Assembly: GCF_019904235.1 (NCBI RefSeq)
Contig: NZ_CP063202.1
Span: 3,286,001 to 3,350,000 of the forward strand
Direction: 5' to 3'
Origin: Erythrobacter sp. SCSIO 43205
GTDB lineage: Bacteria; Pseudomonadota; Alphaproteobacteria; Sphingomonadales; Sphingomonadaceae
Length of the DNA: 64,000 bases
A model generated the notes under the pieces. The model had not been told where the DNA came from. It saw nothing but the letters and a program-made list of their open reading frames with translations, and did not search any database. Positions 7,854-16,348 of this stretch are shown piece by piece. Both the position numbers and the translations under genes were made by a program. Numbering within the stretch: position 1 is the first letter of the stretch; each line of letters begins with the position of its first letter.

Positions 7854-9065
7854 TTACGCTGCGGTGGAATTAATTCCCATAGAGGCGAAATATCGTTTTA
7901 TGTTGCGAGCCGCCTGCCTAAGTCTCTGCTCATTTTCTACCATTGCAATTCTAACAAAGCCCTCACCTTTTTCGCCATATCCAACGCCCGGAGCGACAGC
8001 GACTTGGGCTTCAGTCAATAATTGTTTCGAAAATTCCAAGCTCCCCATTTCCTTTAATGCTGGTGGAAGCGGGGCCCATGCAAACATGGATGCAGGCGGC
8101 GCGGGGATGTCCCAACCGGCTCGCCCAAATGCTTCTACCATAACATCGCGTCGTTTCTGATACAGCTGACGGTTCGACTCGACGATGTCTTGTGGACCAT
8201 TCAATGCCGCACAGGCCGCCGCCTGAATGGGGGTGAAAGCGCCATAGTCAAGGTACGACTTGACCCTTGTCAGCGCCGCGATCAGTTGCTTGTTGCCCAC
8301 GGCAAATCCCATTCGCCATCCGGCCATGGAATAGGTTTTACTCATACTGGTAAACTCAACCGCTACGTCTTTTGCGCCCGGCACTTGCATGATCGAAGGG
8401 GTGGGATTGCCGTCGTAATACAGTTCTGAATACGCAAGGTCCGACAAGACCCAGACCTTGTTTTCACGCGCCCAGTCGACCAGCCTTTCATAGAAGGCAA
8501 GGTCAACCACTTCCGAAGTCGGGTTTGATGGGTAACTCACCACCAAAACGCTAGGCCGGGGCACGGTGAAATTCATCGCGCTTTCGAGCGAGCGCCAATA
8601 TTCTTCGTCCGGCGTTGTTGGCACTGCGCGGATTGTTGCACCCGCGATTATAAATCCAAAGGTGTGGATGGGGTACGACGGATTGGGCGCGAGCACCACA
8701 TCGCCCGGCGCCGTAATCGCGGTCGCAAGGCTACCGAGCCCCTCTTTTGAGCCCATGGTGACGACCACTTCGCTTTCTGGATCAAGGTCGACGCCAAACC
8801 GGCGCTGATAATAATTGGCTTGCGCGCGCCTTAAGCCTGGAATGCCTTTGGACTGCGAATAGCCATGCGCATCAGGTTTCGCGGCCACTTCGCAAAGCTT
8901 GTCGATGACGTGCTGGGGCGGAGGTTGATCGGGATTGCCCATGCCAAGATCGATAATATCCTGACCCGCTTGTCGAGCGGCATGACGCATCGAATTGACC
9001 TCCGCGATCACATAAGGAGGCAGCCGCTTCATTCTATAAAATTGATCGTCCATCGGTTCCTGCAT
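7854..9065 (-). CDS. alaC: Class I/II PLP aminotransferase, AlaC-like
   Basis: 403 residues, full length for a fold-type I aminotransferase. The PLP lysine lies in SMSKTYSMAGWRMGF, the substrate-binding Asn in YPSNPT and the Asp in SDLAYSELYYDG. The sequence resembles AlaC (glutamate-pyruvate transaminase) and the LL-diaminopimelate aminotransferase branch; alanine synthesis is the more likely role but not certain. ATG at 9065 and 9053 are both possible, each with a weak AGG site. It is divergent from phaC. Confidence 0.85.
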   Translation of the reverse strand: MQEPMDDQFYRMKRLPPYVIAEVNSMRHAARQAGQDIIDLGMGNPDQPPPQHVIDKLCEVAAKPDAHGYSQSKGIPGLRRAQANYYQRRFGVDLDPESEVVVTMGSKEGLGSLATAITAPGDVVLAPNPSYPIHTFGFIIAGATIRAVPTTPDEEYWRSLESAMNFTVPRPSVLVVSYPSNPTSEVVDLAFYERLVDWARENKVWVLSDLAYSELYYDGNPTPSIMQVPGAKDVAVEFTSMSKTYSMAGWRMGFAVGNKQLIAALTRVKSYLDYGAFTPIQAAACAALNGPQDIVESNRQLYQKRRDVMVEAFGRAGWDIPAPPASMFAWAPLPPALKEMGSLEFSKQLLTEAQVAVAPGVGYGEKGEGFVRIAMVENEQRLRQAARNIKRYFASMGINSTAA

Positions 9066-9098
9066 TTCGCCTGCCGACCGCGAGGCGTTAAATCATCG

Positions 9099-9128
9099 TT
9101 GCACTGTCCAGATCCGTACATAGTGCAA
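9099..9128. promoter_or_regulatory. TTGCACT/AGTGCAA inverted repeat between alaC and phaC
   Basis: TTGCACT (9099-9105) and AGTGCAA (9122-9128) are perfect 7-base inverted arms separated by 16 bases, in the divergent alaC-phaC intergenic region. Related TGCAC/GTGCA-containing palindromes occur upstream of the phasin and clpS genes. It could be an operator; no regulator gene for it is in the window. Confidence 0.4.
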
Positions 9129-9251
9129 AGGACCTAGACGGGCCTTTATACGCCTGTTTCGCACACTCGCCACATTATAGAGCTATCAGACTGGCAAAAC
9201 TTAGTTTCGCGCCATATGGTGCACTTGCATCAAGGTGGGGTTTTTTGAACG

Positions 9252-11240
9252 ATGGCTGATGACAAAAAAGACGGTGCAGGCTCAAGTTTTTCGTTTGGTG
9301 CTCCGACAGACGGTATGGCATCGCTAGGCTCTTTTCTTGAAACGCAGGGCGACATTATGCGCTCCTTTTTCGAGAACGCAGCGCAGGTGATGGGTTCGAA
9401 TGCGGCTATGCCTGGCGGGCCTGGGGCAGCAATCTCATCTCCTGGCGACCTCAACCTGACTAATTTGGGCGAGCTTGGCGAGTGGGCAAAAGCGGGCGCC
9501 GAAATACAACAGATGTGGTTCACCTTTTTGAGCGCTCAGTTGGCTAAGAGCGCAACTGGCGCTGGCGCAAAAGCCGGTCAAGGATTGCTTGATCCTGCGC
9601 AATGGTTGTTGGTGTCGCAAAGCATGGCAAAATCGCTTCCTCAGGACATGATAGAAAGTAGCTCGAAGCTTGCCTCGTCGACCATGCAAATGTGGCAGGG
9701 TGTCGCTTCTCAAATGATGGATGAGCGGGACGCGAAAGATGGGGACGGCTTGGTGACCACGCCGAAGGCTCGCTCAGACCGACGGTTTGCCGATCCCGAA
9801 TGGAATGAGAATCCTGCCTTTGCCCTGATTCATCAGACCTATCTCATGCTGTCTGAGTATTTTCGCAATGCAGCCTCCAACATGGATGGTTTGGATGGCG
9901 CAGAAAAAAAGCAGCTTCAGTTTGCAGTCAACGCATTATCCGAGGCGATGAGCCCGGGCAATTTCCTCGCGACCAATCCGGTCGTCCTCAAACGAACGGT
10001 CGAAACCAAGGGGCAAAACCTTGTGCGCGGGATGCGTCATCTGATCGCTGATCTGGAGCGCGGCCAGCTTACCCACACAGACCCGAACGCCTTCACCCTT
10101 GGCGAAAACCTGGCCGCAACGCCAGGCAAAGTCGTTGCGCAAACAGAGCTCTATCAGCTCATTCAATATTCGCCATCTACTGATCAGGTTTACGAAACCC
10201 CGCTGGTGATCTTTCCGCCATGGATCAACCGTTTCTATATCCTTGATCTGACGGCCAAGAAGAGTTTCATCAAATGGGCTGTTGACCAAGGCATCACGGT
10301 TTTTGTGGTGAGCTGGAAATCGGCTGATGCAACGATGCAGGATGTCGTTTGGGATGATTACATCCGCGCGCAGATCGGCGCGATTGATACGGTGCGTGAG
10401 CGCCTCAAGGTCGATGATGTCCATACAATTGGCTATTGTGTTGCAGGAACGACTTTGGCTGCGACCCTCGCGGTTTTGGCGCAGAGAGGCGATGCCGATA
10501 AAGTCAAATCCGCCACCTTCTTCACCGCGCAAGTCGACTTTGAGCGCAGCGGCGAGCTGAAGCATTTTATCAGCGACCCCCAGCTTGCGATGATCGACCA
10601 GCTATCGCCTGATGGCTATCTCGATGGACGTTATCTGGCCGCGACCTTCAACGCGCTCAGAGGCAAGGATCTCATCTGGAATTATGTCATCAATAATTAC
10701 CTTATGGGCGAGGACTACCCAGCCTTTGACCTTCTGCATTGGAATGGCGATGTCACCAACCTGCCAGCCAAATGGCACAATGAATACCTGCGCGATCTGT
10801 ACCGCGACAACAAACTCGTGGTGCCCGGCGCTTTGGAAGCCGACGGCACGCCAATTGACCTCACCAAGGTAAAAACGCCCAGCTATATCCAAGCGGGCCG
10901 CGAAGATCACATTGCGCCAGCGGAGAGCGTGTGGCGGATCACCAATCACTTTACCGGGCCGCTCGAGTTCATCCTTGCCGGCTCTGGTCATATTGCTGGC
11001 GTGGTGAACCATCCCGATGCCGGCAAATATCAATATTGGCTGGGCGATAAGGATGCAGAGACGCTTGAGGCTTTTGTCGAAGGCGCAGAGGAGCATCCGG
11101 GCAGCTGGTGGCCACATTGGCTCGAATGGCTGCAAAAGCAGTCTTCCAAAAAGGTCCCCGCCACCGGCAAGCGCAAACCCGGTGGACGCGGCGATAAAGT
11201 GCTGGAAGACGCGCCCGGCAGCTATGTGAAGACGCGATAA
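9252..11240 (+). CDS. phaC: Class I poly(R)-hydroxyalkanoate synthase
   Basis: 662 residues; polymerises (R)-3-hydroxyacyl-CoA into PHA on storage granules. The lipase-like box GYCVAGTT holds the catalytic Cys396; the rest of the triad is D552 (GREDHIAPAES) and H580 (GSGHIAG). PhaC N and alpha/beta hydrolase domains cover about residues 160-625. The protein is about 70 residues longer than typical class I enzymes, with a Gly/Ser-rich N-terminal extension and a basic C-terminal tail. The phasin gene follows 163 bases later on the same strand with its own promoter. No phaA or phaB is nearby. Confidence 0.95.
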   Translation: MADDKKDGAGSSFSFGAPTDGMASLGSFLETQGDIMRSFFENAAQVMGSNAAMPGGPGAAISSPGDLNLTNLGELGEWAKAGAEIQQMWFTFLSAQLAKSATGAGAKAGQGLLDPAQWLLVSQSMAKSLPQDMIESSSKLASSTMQMWQGVASQMMDERDAKDGDGLVTTPKARSDRRFADPEWNENPAFALIHQTYLMLSEYFRNAASNMDGLDGAEKKQLQFAVNALSEAMSPGNFLATNPVVLKRTVETKGQNLVRGMRHLIADLERGQLTHTDPNAFTLGENLAATPGKVVAQTELYQLIQYSPSTDQVYETPLVIFPPWINRFYILDLTAKKSFIKWAVDQGITVFVVSWKSADATMQDVVWDDYIRAQIGAIDTVRERLKVDDVHTIGYCVAGTTLAATLAVLAQRGDADKVKSATFFTAQVDFERSGELKHFISDPQLAMIDQLSPDGYLDGRYLAATFNALRGKDLIWNYVINNYLMGEDYPAFDLLHWNGDVTNLPAKWHNEYLRDLYRDNKLVVPGALEADGTPIDLTKVKTPSYIQAGREDHIAPAESVWRITNHFTGPLEFILAGSGHIAGVVNHPDAGKYQYWLGDKDAETLEAFVEGAEEHPGSWWPHWLEWLQKQSSKKVPATGKRKPGGRGDKVLEDAPGSYVKTR

Positions 11241-11255
11241 ATTTTTCGAGTTTTC

Positions 11256-11273
11256 TCGGGGCACGCGCCCCGA
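11256..11273 (+). terminator. Short GC hairpin after phaC
   Basis: TCGGGGC-acgc-GCCCCGA forms a perfect 7-base stem 15 bases after the phaC stop. There is no clear T tract after it, so it may be a 3'-end stabiliser or a weak terminator. Confidence 0.4.
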
Positions 11274-11325
11274 AACCTCATCAAACTATTGATCTGGTTT
11301 GTTTTTTTCACGCTCTCGCGATTTA

Positions 11326-11340
11326 TTGTGCGCCGCACAA
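11326..11340. promoter_or_regulatory. Upstream palindrome TTGTGC-N3-GCACAA of phasin promoter
   Basis: Perfect 6-base inverted arms with a 3-base spacer, ending eight bases before the phasin -35 box. A second, looser copy (TTGTG-N8-CACAA, 11374-11391) covers the -10/start region, with centres about 49 bases apart. A repressor binding both would block or loop the promoter. PhaR-type regulation is a guess from context. Confidence 0.45.
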
Positions 11341-11347
11341 AAAATGC

Positions 11348-11375
11348 TTGACTTCGCACCTGCAATGCCTATTTT
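11348..11375 (+). promoter_or_regulatory. Sigma-70-type promoter of the phasin gene
   Basis: TTGACT (11348-11353), 16-base spacer and TATTTT (11370-11375), placing transcription start near 11382, about 20 bases before the phasin ATG and its AGGAG site. The palindromes at 11326-11340 and 11374-11391 flank it. Confidence 0.6.
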
Positions 11376-11403
11376 GTGCACTGCAACACAATAGGAGCGT
11401 GAC

Positions 11404-12228
11404 ATGGCTGAGGCCAAGACCACATCTAAGATCGATGCAGCGGCTGAAAAGGCTTATGAAGAAGCGGCTGCGAAGAAAACCGCAAGCGCTGCAAAGGTCG
11501 CGGAGGCTGTTGAAGCTGATGCTCCAAAGCCTGAGGTAAGCGCCAAGGCCGTCAAGAAGGCGGTCGCAGCCCCTGCAAAGAAAAAGGCTCCGGCTGCTCG
11601 CAAGACTGCTGCCAAACCGGCATCGCAGAAAACCGCTGCAAAAAAGACCGCAGTGAAAAAGGCGCCAGCGAAGAAATCTCCAGCCAAAAAGCCGGTCGCA
11701 AAGAAAACCCCCGTCAAAGCAGCTGCCAAGACTGCAGCGCCAACTAACCCTGTTTCAAAACTGAAGGATACCATCATGGCAACCGCAGAGAAAAACGACT
11801 TCACAGCAGAGCTTACGTCGAAAGCCAAAGAACTTGCCGCCGACGCACAAACCCGTGTCAAAGGCGCTTACAGCAAAGCAACTGAATTGGCTTCGGAAGC
11901 AGGCGAATTCAACAAAGCGAATGTCGAGGCTGTTGTTGAAAGCGGCAAAATCTTCTTCGCTGGTGCGCAAGAACTCGTCAAATCAGACGTCGAGACCGGC
12001 AAAGCCGTGATCGAAACCGTCACTGAGGACGCGAAAAAAGTCGCAGCCGTCAAGTCGCCAACCGACCTGTTCGAACTTCAAGGCGAAATCGCACGCCGCA
12101 ACTTTGATGCAGCGATGGCTTTCGGCTCCAAGCGCACTGAAGCGCTGGTCAAGCTTTACAACGATGCTTTCGCGCCGATTTCAAACCGTGTGAGCGTTGC
12201 AACCGACATGGCTAAGAAGGCTGCCTAA
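11404..12228 (+). CDS. phaP: Phasin with histone H1-like Lys/Ala-rich N-terminus
   Basis: 274 residues. Residues about 125-270 form the phasin domain, an amphipathic helical coat on PHA granules (ELTSKAKELAADAQTRVKG, SPTDLFELQGEIARRNFD). Residues about 50-112 are built from AAKK, PAKK and KKTP repeats like a histone H1 tail, which would bind nucleic acid. Pseudomonas PhaF joins the same two modules in the opposite order, and there tethers granules to the chromosome. A similar granule-segregation role here is inferred. AGGAG precedes the ATG; a strong promoter and palindromes lie upstream. Confidence 0.9.
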   Translation: MAEAKTTSKIDAAAEKAYEEAAAKKTASAAKVAEAVEADAPKPEVSAKAVKKAVAAPAKKKAPAARKTAAKPASQKTAAKKTAVKKAPAKKSPAKKPVAKKTPVKAAAKTAAPTNPVSKLKDTIMATAEKNDFTAELTSKAKELAADAQTRVKGAYSKATELASEAGEFNKANVEAVVESGKIFFAGAQELVKSDVETGKAVIETVTEDAKKVAAVKSPTDLFELQGEIARRNFDAAMAFGSKRTEALVKLYNDAFAPISNRVSVATDMAKKAA

Positions 12229-12316
12229 GCCCAACTCTTAGCGACACAGTTTCTAGGCCGGGCCTCTCTCCCCTCTCTCTCTCACCCGGCTTAAGAAAGC
12301 GCGCAGATATGCGCAT

Positions 12317-12360
12317 GGGCCAGAACGACCACCCTATCGGGATCGTTCTGGCCCTTTTTT
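12317..12360 (+). terminator. Rho-independent terminator after phasin
   Basis: GGGCCAGAACGA (12317-12328) pairs perfectly with TCGTTCTGGCCC (12343-12354) and is followed by six T. It ends the phasin transcript and insulates clpS. Confidence 0.9.
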
Positions 12361-12416
12361 GTGCGCAGACTTGCGCCGTGTGACCACGGAAAGTGCCACC
12401 TTGGTGCGGTCATGCC

Positions 12417-12430
12417 TTGCACTGGTGCAA
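12417..12430. promoter_or_regulatory. TTGCAC-TG-GTGCAA palindrome upstream of clpS
   Basis: Perfect 6-base inverted arms with a 2-base spacer, 23 bases before the chosen clpS start. It resembles the palindromes upstream of alaC/phaC and phasin in using TGCAC/GTGCA halves. It could be an operator or a small hairpin in the clpS leader. Confidence 0.35.
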
Positions 12431-12453
12431 ACCTTTCCCATAATGGATGCTCT

Positions 12454-12900
12454 ATGCGATCCCTCGAACCTTCCCTTTCTGATTTGTTGTTCGCGCAAGG
12501 CAGTGCGTGCCCATCCGGTGCGTCAGAATTGGGCGGAACCTTGTTCATCCCAGTTTCCAGCAATGACAAGCCGGACGATGGCGATGGCGACGCTGATGAT
12601 GGCGATGCGCAAGTCGGGATCGCAACGAAAACACGCGCAAAGCCCAAAAAGCCCAGCCAGTACAAAGTTTTGATGCTGAATGACGACTACACTCCGATGG
12701 AGTTTGTGGTCATGGTGCTAAAGCGTTTTTTCTCCATGGACCTGGAGCAAGCAACCCGCGTCATGCTTCATGTCCATCAAAAGGGTGTCGGCGTTTGCGG
12801 CATTTTCCCTTACGAAGTGGCTGAAACGAAGGTCAATCAGGTGATGGATTTCGCCCGCCAGAATCAGCACCCACTGCAATGCACGCTGGAAAAAGCGTAA
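12454..12900 (+). CDS. clpS: ATP-dependent Clp protease adaptor ClpS
   Basis: The ClpS fold is clear: [20 protein letters not shown], the His-rich [14 protein letters not shown] and the tail [19 protein letters not shown]. ClpS binds the N-domain of ClpA and delivers N-degron proteins to ClpAP. From the ATG at 12454 the product is 148 residues with about 45 unusual N-terminal residues before an acidic [11 protein letters not shown] stretch. No good ribosome site marks this start, and a later TTG start giving about 120 residues, closer to family length, is possible. The frame is open upstream to 12361. clpA is not in the window. Confidence 0.85.
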   Translation: MRSLEPSLSDLLFAQGSACPSGASELGGTLFIPVSSNDKPDDGDGDADDGDAQVGIATKTRAKPKKPSQYKVLMLNDDYTPMEFVVMVLKRFFSMDLEQATRVMLHVHQKGVGVCGIFPYEVAETKVNQVMDFARQNQHPLQCTLEKA

Positions 12901-13012
12901 GCTGATAGACGCACAAGACAGTCCTCGCGAAAAAAGCCTGACGCGCGCGCGATTTACCGCTAGAGGCACAGGCCAGCGTGAACAAAAGCAAAGCTGAGCC
13001 ACGGGACAGGAT

Positions 13013-14272
13013 GTGTTGAACTTCATTCCCAGTATCGACCGCTATATCTTCCGGCTGGTGATCGTCCCCATGCTGGGGGTTTTCGCGCTCGCGGCATCGC
13101 TGCTTTTGCTGGAAAAAATGTTACGACTGTTCGACTTTGTCGCGGTTGAGGGCGGGCCGATTGGCGTTGTTTTCAAGATGCTGGGCGCGCTTGTTCCCGA
13201 ATACGCGAGCCTCGCCATCCCGCTTGGCCTTTTGCTCGGTACGCTCTTCGCCTTCCGAAAGCTGGCAACCTCGTCAGAGCTCGACACCATGCGCGGCGTA
13301 GGTCTTTCTTACTGGCGCCTTTTGCGAGTGCCCTATGTGCTCACAGCGATACTCGTCGGGGTCAACATCGCGCTTGTCTTCTACATTCAACCGCTCAGCC
13401 GCTATTATTATGAGCAGATGGAGTATGAACTTCGATCAGGCGCGCTAGGTGCCTCGATCAAAGTGGGTGAGTTCACCACTCTGGCGGATCGCATGGCGCT
13501 GCGCATTGAGAAAAGCGAGGATGAAGGTCAGCGCCTTGTGGGAATTTTCGCCCGCGTCTCTAACTCAGAAGGCCAAGTCCTCTCAATCAGCGCGCGTGAG
13601 GGCAGCTTCCTGGCGACCACCGACGATCCCGACACGATCATCCTGCGCCTAACAGAGGGCACGATTGTTCAGGACACGGGGAGCGACACACCGCGCGTTC
13701 TTTCTTTCAGCCGCCATGATCTGCCTATCGATTTGCCAGCCATCGAAGAATTCCGGGCGCGCGGCGAAGGTAGCCGCGAATATATCCTGCCTGAGCTTTT
13801 GCGGATCGGCTGGGCCGATGGCAGCGCCACGCAAGAGCAGCGCGATGAAACGCAGGCCGCGTTCAATTACCGAACGGTGGAGATCGTGATGATGTGGCTC
13901 ATGCCACTGCTTGCGGTGTCGCTTGCCATTCCGCCCAAACGATCAACCAGCGCGCTGGGAGTTTTCGTGTCGATTGTCATGGTCGTCTCCTATCACAAGA
14001 TCAATCAATACGGAGAGGACATCGCCAGCCTTGGACGGATTGACCCAATCATCGCCTTATGGGGGCCTTTCGTCATTTTTGCCGCGATCATTTTGTTCAT
14101 GTTCCACCGCACTGCCTATGTCCCCGGCGGGCAGCCTCTGGGCGCTCTGGAGCGGGTTTTCGGCAAGCTTGGCAAACAGATCGGTAAGCTTTTCGGACGA
14201 CGCAAGCCCAAATCACTAATGGCAGATCATCACGCCGATACAGTCGATACAGCCACAGCCCCGGCGGAATAA
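13013..14272 (+). CDS. lptF: LPS export permease LptF
   Basis: 419 residues with GTG start at 13013 (GGGACAGGAT upstream; an ATG two bases earlier hits a stop at once). It has the LptF/LptG layout: three N-terminal membrane helices, a periplasmic beta-jellyroll of about 160 residues, then three C-terminal helices. With LptG it forms the inner-membrane core of the LptB2FG ABC transporter, which extracts lipopolysaccharide and passes it to LptC. lptG follows 15 bases later, so the two are cotranscribed. The C-terminus is extended and basic (GRRKPKS). Confidence 0.93.
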   Translation: MLNFIPSIDRYIFRLVIVPMLGVFALAASLLLLEKMLRLFDFVAVEGGPIGVVFKMLGALVPEYASLAIPLGLLLGTLFAFRKLATSSELDTMRGVGLSYWRLLRVPYVLTAILVGVNIALVFYIQPLSRYYYEQMEYELRSGALGASIKVGEFTTLADRMALRIEKSEDEGQRLVGIFARVSNSEGQVLSISAREGSFLATTDDPDTIILRLTEGTIVQDTGSDTPRVLSFSRHDLPIDLPAIEEFRARGEGSREYILPELLRIGWADGSATQEQRDETQAAFNYRTVEIVMMWLMPLLAVSLAIPPKRSTSALGVFVSIVMVVSYHKINQYGEDIASLGRIDPIIALWGPFVIFAAIILFMFHRTAYVPGGQPLGALERVFGKLGKQIGKLFGRRKPKSLMADHHADTVDTATAPAE

Positions 14273-14287
14273 AGAACAAACACGCTC

Positions 14288-15385
14288 ATGCAATTGGACT
14301 TCTTCCCCTCGCGCACTCTGACGCTTTACCTTGGCAAGATGTTTGTTGTGCGCATTGCCGCGGTGCTGGTGATGCTGGTGGTGGTTTTGATGGCCCTCGA
14401 CCTGCTTGGCAATACGGGCAAGATTTTGGCGCCAGAGGGCAATGGCCAGGCGGAAATCTGGAAATATGTGAGCCTGCGTGTTCCACAGCTAGTGGCGCGC
14501 TTCCTCCCCTATTCAGTGCTGCTGGCGACCCTCATTACTCTGGTCACATTAAACCAGAACAGTGAGGTCGTTGCGATGAAAGCGGCCGGGCTTTCGGCGC
14601 ATCAGGTGCTCTCGCCCTTGCTCCTGACAGCGGCCCTCGTCGCAGTGATCAGCTTTGGCTTTAACGAGCGCGTGGTGACGCGCGCCAACGCAACGTTAAA
14701 GGCGTGGGATGCGGCTGAATACGGGCCCATCCCCGAAGTCTCAGGCGTACGTTCGAATGTGTATGTGACCGATGGCGAGCACATTTTGACTGCGCAAACT
14801 CTGACGGGCTCAGGCGAGGCAATCGAGCTTGGTAATGTCACATGGTACACGCGCGCGCCCGGCGGCATCATCACAGAGCAAGTGAGAGCGACAAGCGCGA
14901 CATTCGCAGGGCCGGGCTGGGAGCTCTACGAGGCGGTCCGTTTTGATGTTGGGCGCGCACAAGCCGAAGAGCTCGACAGGCTGATAGTTGGCGAAAGTCT
15001 GACCCCTGACCAGATTGACCTTCAATCTGTCGACCCCGATGCTCAAAGCTTTTGGGAGTTGGGTGAGACAATCGACGCATTTGAGGCGGCAGGCCGGCGC
15101 ACTTCCGAAATGCGGGCCAAATGGTGGCACCGGATTTCCGGGCCATTGTCTGCGCTTTTGATGCCGCTTTTGGGCTCTATCGCCGCGTTCGGCCTTGCGC
15201 GCTCTGGACAATTATTCGTGCGCGCGGTGATCGGCATGGCCTTGGGTTTTGCTTATTTCGTTGTTGACAACGCCGCCCTCGCAATGGGCAGCTTTGGAGG
15301 CTATCCGCCTTTTCTTGCCGCTTGGGCACCGTTTCTTCTCTTCTTCCTTTTGGGTGAAACGGTTCTAATCCGAACCGAAGAATGA
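14288..15385 (+). CDS. lptG: LPS export permease LptG
   Basis: 365 residues, standard length. Same topology as LptF: N-terminal helices (AAVLVMLVVVLMALDLLG), a periplasmic jellyroll and C-terminal helices. Partner of LptF in the LptB2FG complex. Its stop overlaps the ATG of the next GNAT gene (ATGA), so that acetyltransferase is translated from the same mRNA. lptB, lptC and lptD are not in the window. Confidence 0.93.
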   Translation: MQLDFFPSRTLTLYLGKMFVVRIAAVLVMLVVVLMALDLLGNTGKILAPEGNGQAEIWKYVSLRVPQLVARFLPYSVLLATLITLVTLNQNSEVVAMKAAGLSAHQVLSPLLLTAALVAVISFGFNERVVTRANATLKAWDAAEYGPIPEVSGVRSNVYVTDGEHILTAQTLTGSGEAIELGNVTWYTRAPGGIITEQVRATSATFAGPGWELYEAVRFDVGRAQAEELDRLIVGESLTPDQIDLQSVDPDAQSFWELGETIDAFEAAGRRTSEMRAKWWHRISGPLSALLMPLLGSIAAFGLARSGQLFVRAVIGMALGFAYFVVDNAALAMGSFGGYPPFLAAWAPFLLFFLLGETVLIRTEE

Positions 15386-15918
15386 CCTCTTCTGAAAGCG
15401 CACGAGATTGGACACTGCGTTTGGCGCGGCCAGCAGATGCAGCGCTCATGCCCTCTATCGAACGCGCAGCGTCAGCATTGTTCGCCGACGATCCCGATCT
15501 GGCGGGGCTCGACTTTGACGACCCTTGGGAAGAGCCCCAACTCGTCTCGCTTATCCGCAAGGGGCACTGCCTTGTCTCCCATGTCGGTGAGCGTATGGCC
15601 GGGTTTCTCGTCAGCCAACCTTTTCGCCGCGAACTGCATATCTGGGAAATGGACGTTCACCCCGATTTCCAGCAGCGCGGAATTGGCGCAGGTCTGGTGC
15701 GCGCAGCGCAGGTTGATGCACGCAATTCCGGGTTCAAAGCGCTTACCCTTACCACCTTTCGCGATTTGCCATGGAACGGGCCTTTCTATGAAAGATTAGG
15801 CTTTGAAGAAGTCACCGCGCTTGATGCGCACCCGCGATTAGCAGGCGAACTTGCCAATGAAGCGGACGACGGACTTCCCATTGCGAGACGCTGTGCAATG
15901 ATCCATTTCCTCGAATAG
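15382..15918 (+). CDS. GNAT family N-acetyltransferase
   Basis: 178 residues with the GNAT acetyl-CoA motif A (VHPDFQQRGIGAGLVRAA, about residues 92-109) and a conserved FYERLGFEEV near residue 135. It transfers an acetyl group to an unknown amine. The 4-base overlap with lptG suggests the two are made together, but a role in LPS export is not implied by the sequence. Confidence 0.88.
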   Translation: MTSSESARDWTLRLARPADAALMPSIERAASALFADDPDLAGLDFDDPWEEPQLVSLIRKGHCLVSHVGERMAGFLVSQPFRRELHIWEMDVHPDFQQRGIGAGLVRAAQVDARNSGFKALTLTTFRDLPWNGPFYERLGFEEVTALDAHPRLAGELANEADDGLPIARRCAMIHFLE

Positions 15919-15929
15919 CTTGAGTGAGT

Positions 15930-15935
15930 TATAAT
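15930..15935 (+). promoter_or_regulatory. Perfect TATAAT -10 box before the small lipoprotein
   Basis: TATAAT at 15930-15935 precedes an AGGAG ribosome site and the ATG at 15961. The -35 region 17 bases upstream is poor (TTCCTC), so promoter strength is doubtful. Confidence 0.4.
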
Positions 15936-15960
15936 GAGGCCTACTCAGGAGATTACCGCC

Positions 15961-16335
15961 ATGAAACGCCGCTTCAGTGCCTCTCTCGCCAGCGCCTCAC
16001 TCGTCAGCCTCTCGCTCGCCGTTGCAGGATGTAGCGATGATACCCAAGAGGCTCCCGATATAACCGAGGCTATCCCACTCGACGCAGCAAGCTCTGATCC
16101 AGAAGCGAGCGAGCAAGAGGGCGCGCAAAGCGATACGGACTTTGGCGCAACAGATGAAAGCTTTGCTGAAGGTCAAGCAGCCAATGGTTCAGATACACCT
16201 GACCTTCCCGGAGCAGGTTCGGCAGGCACAAACTCTGGTGAGCGCGCACTGCCTGACACCATGGAACGCGGTGCCAATCCTGCTGGAATGACTCAGCCTC
16301 CTGCGGGCTCAAAGGTTCAACCTGCCGACGGATAA
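15961..16335 (+). CDS. Small acidic lipoprotein, unknown function
   Basis: 124 residues from the ATG at 15961, which has AGGAG about nine bases upstream; an in-frame ATG at 15934 lacks this. The N-terminus is a lipoprotein signal ending in a lipobox (LAVAGC, Cys near residue 24). The mature part is hydrophilic, rich in Asp, Glu, Ser and Gly, with no recognisable domain, so it is probably disordered and anchored to a membrane. It converges on the desaturase gene. Confidence 0.75.
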   Translation: MKRRFSASLASASLVSLSLAVAGCSDDTQEAPDITEAIPLDAASSDPEASEQEGAQSDTDFGATDESFAEGQAANGSDTPDLPGAGSAGTNSGERALPDTMERGANPAGMTQPPAGSKVQPADG

Positions 16336-16348
16336 CCTGCCAAGGGCC

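Noticed and set aside
11454..11861. Minus frame rich in Phe/Ala opposite the phasin
   Set aside because: Antisense of Lys/Ala codons; the + frame has phasin domain, promoter and ribosome site.
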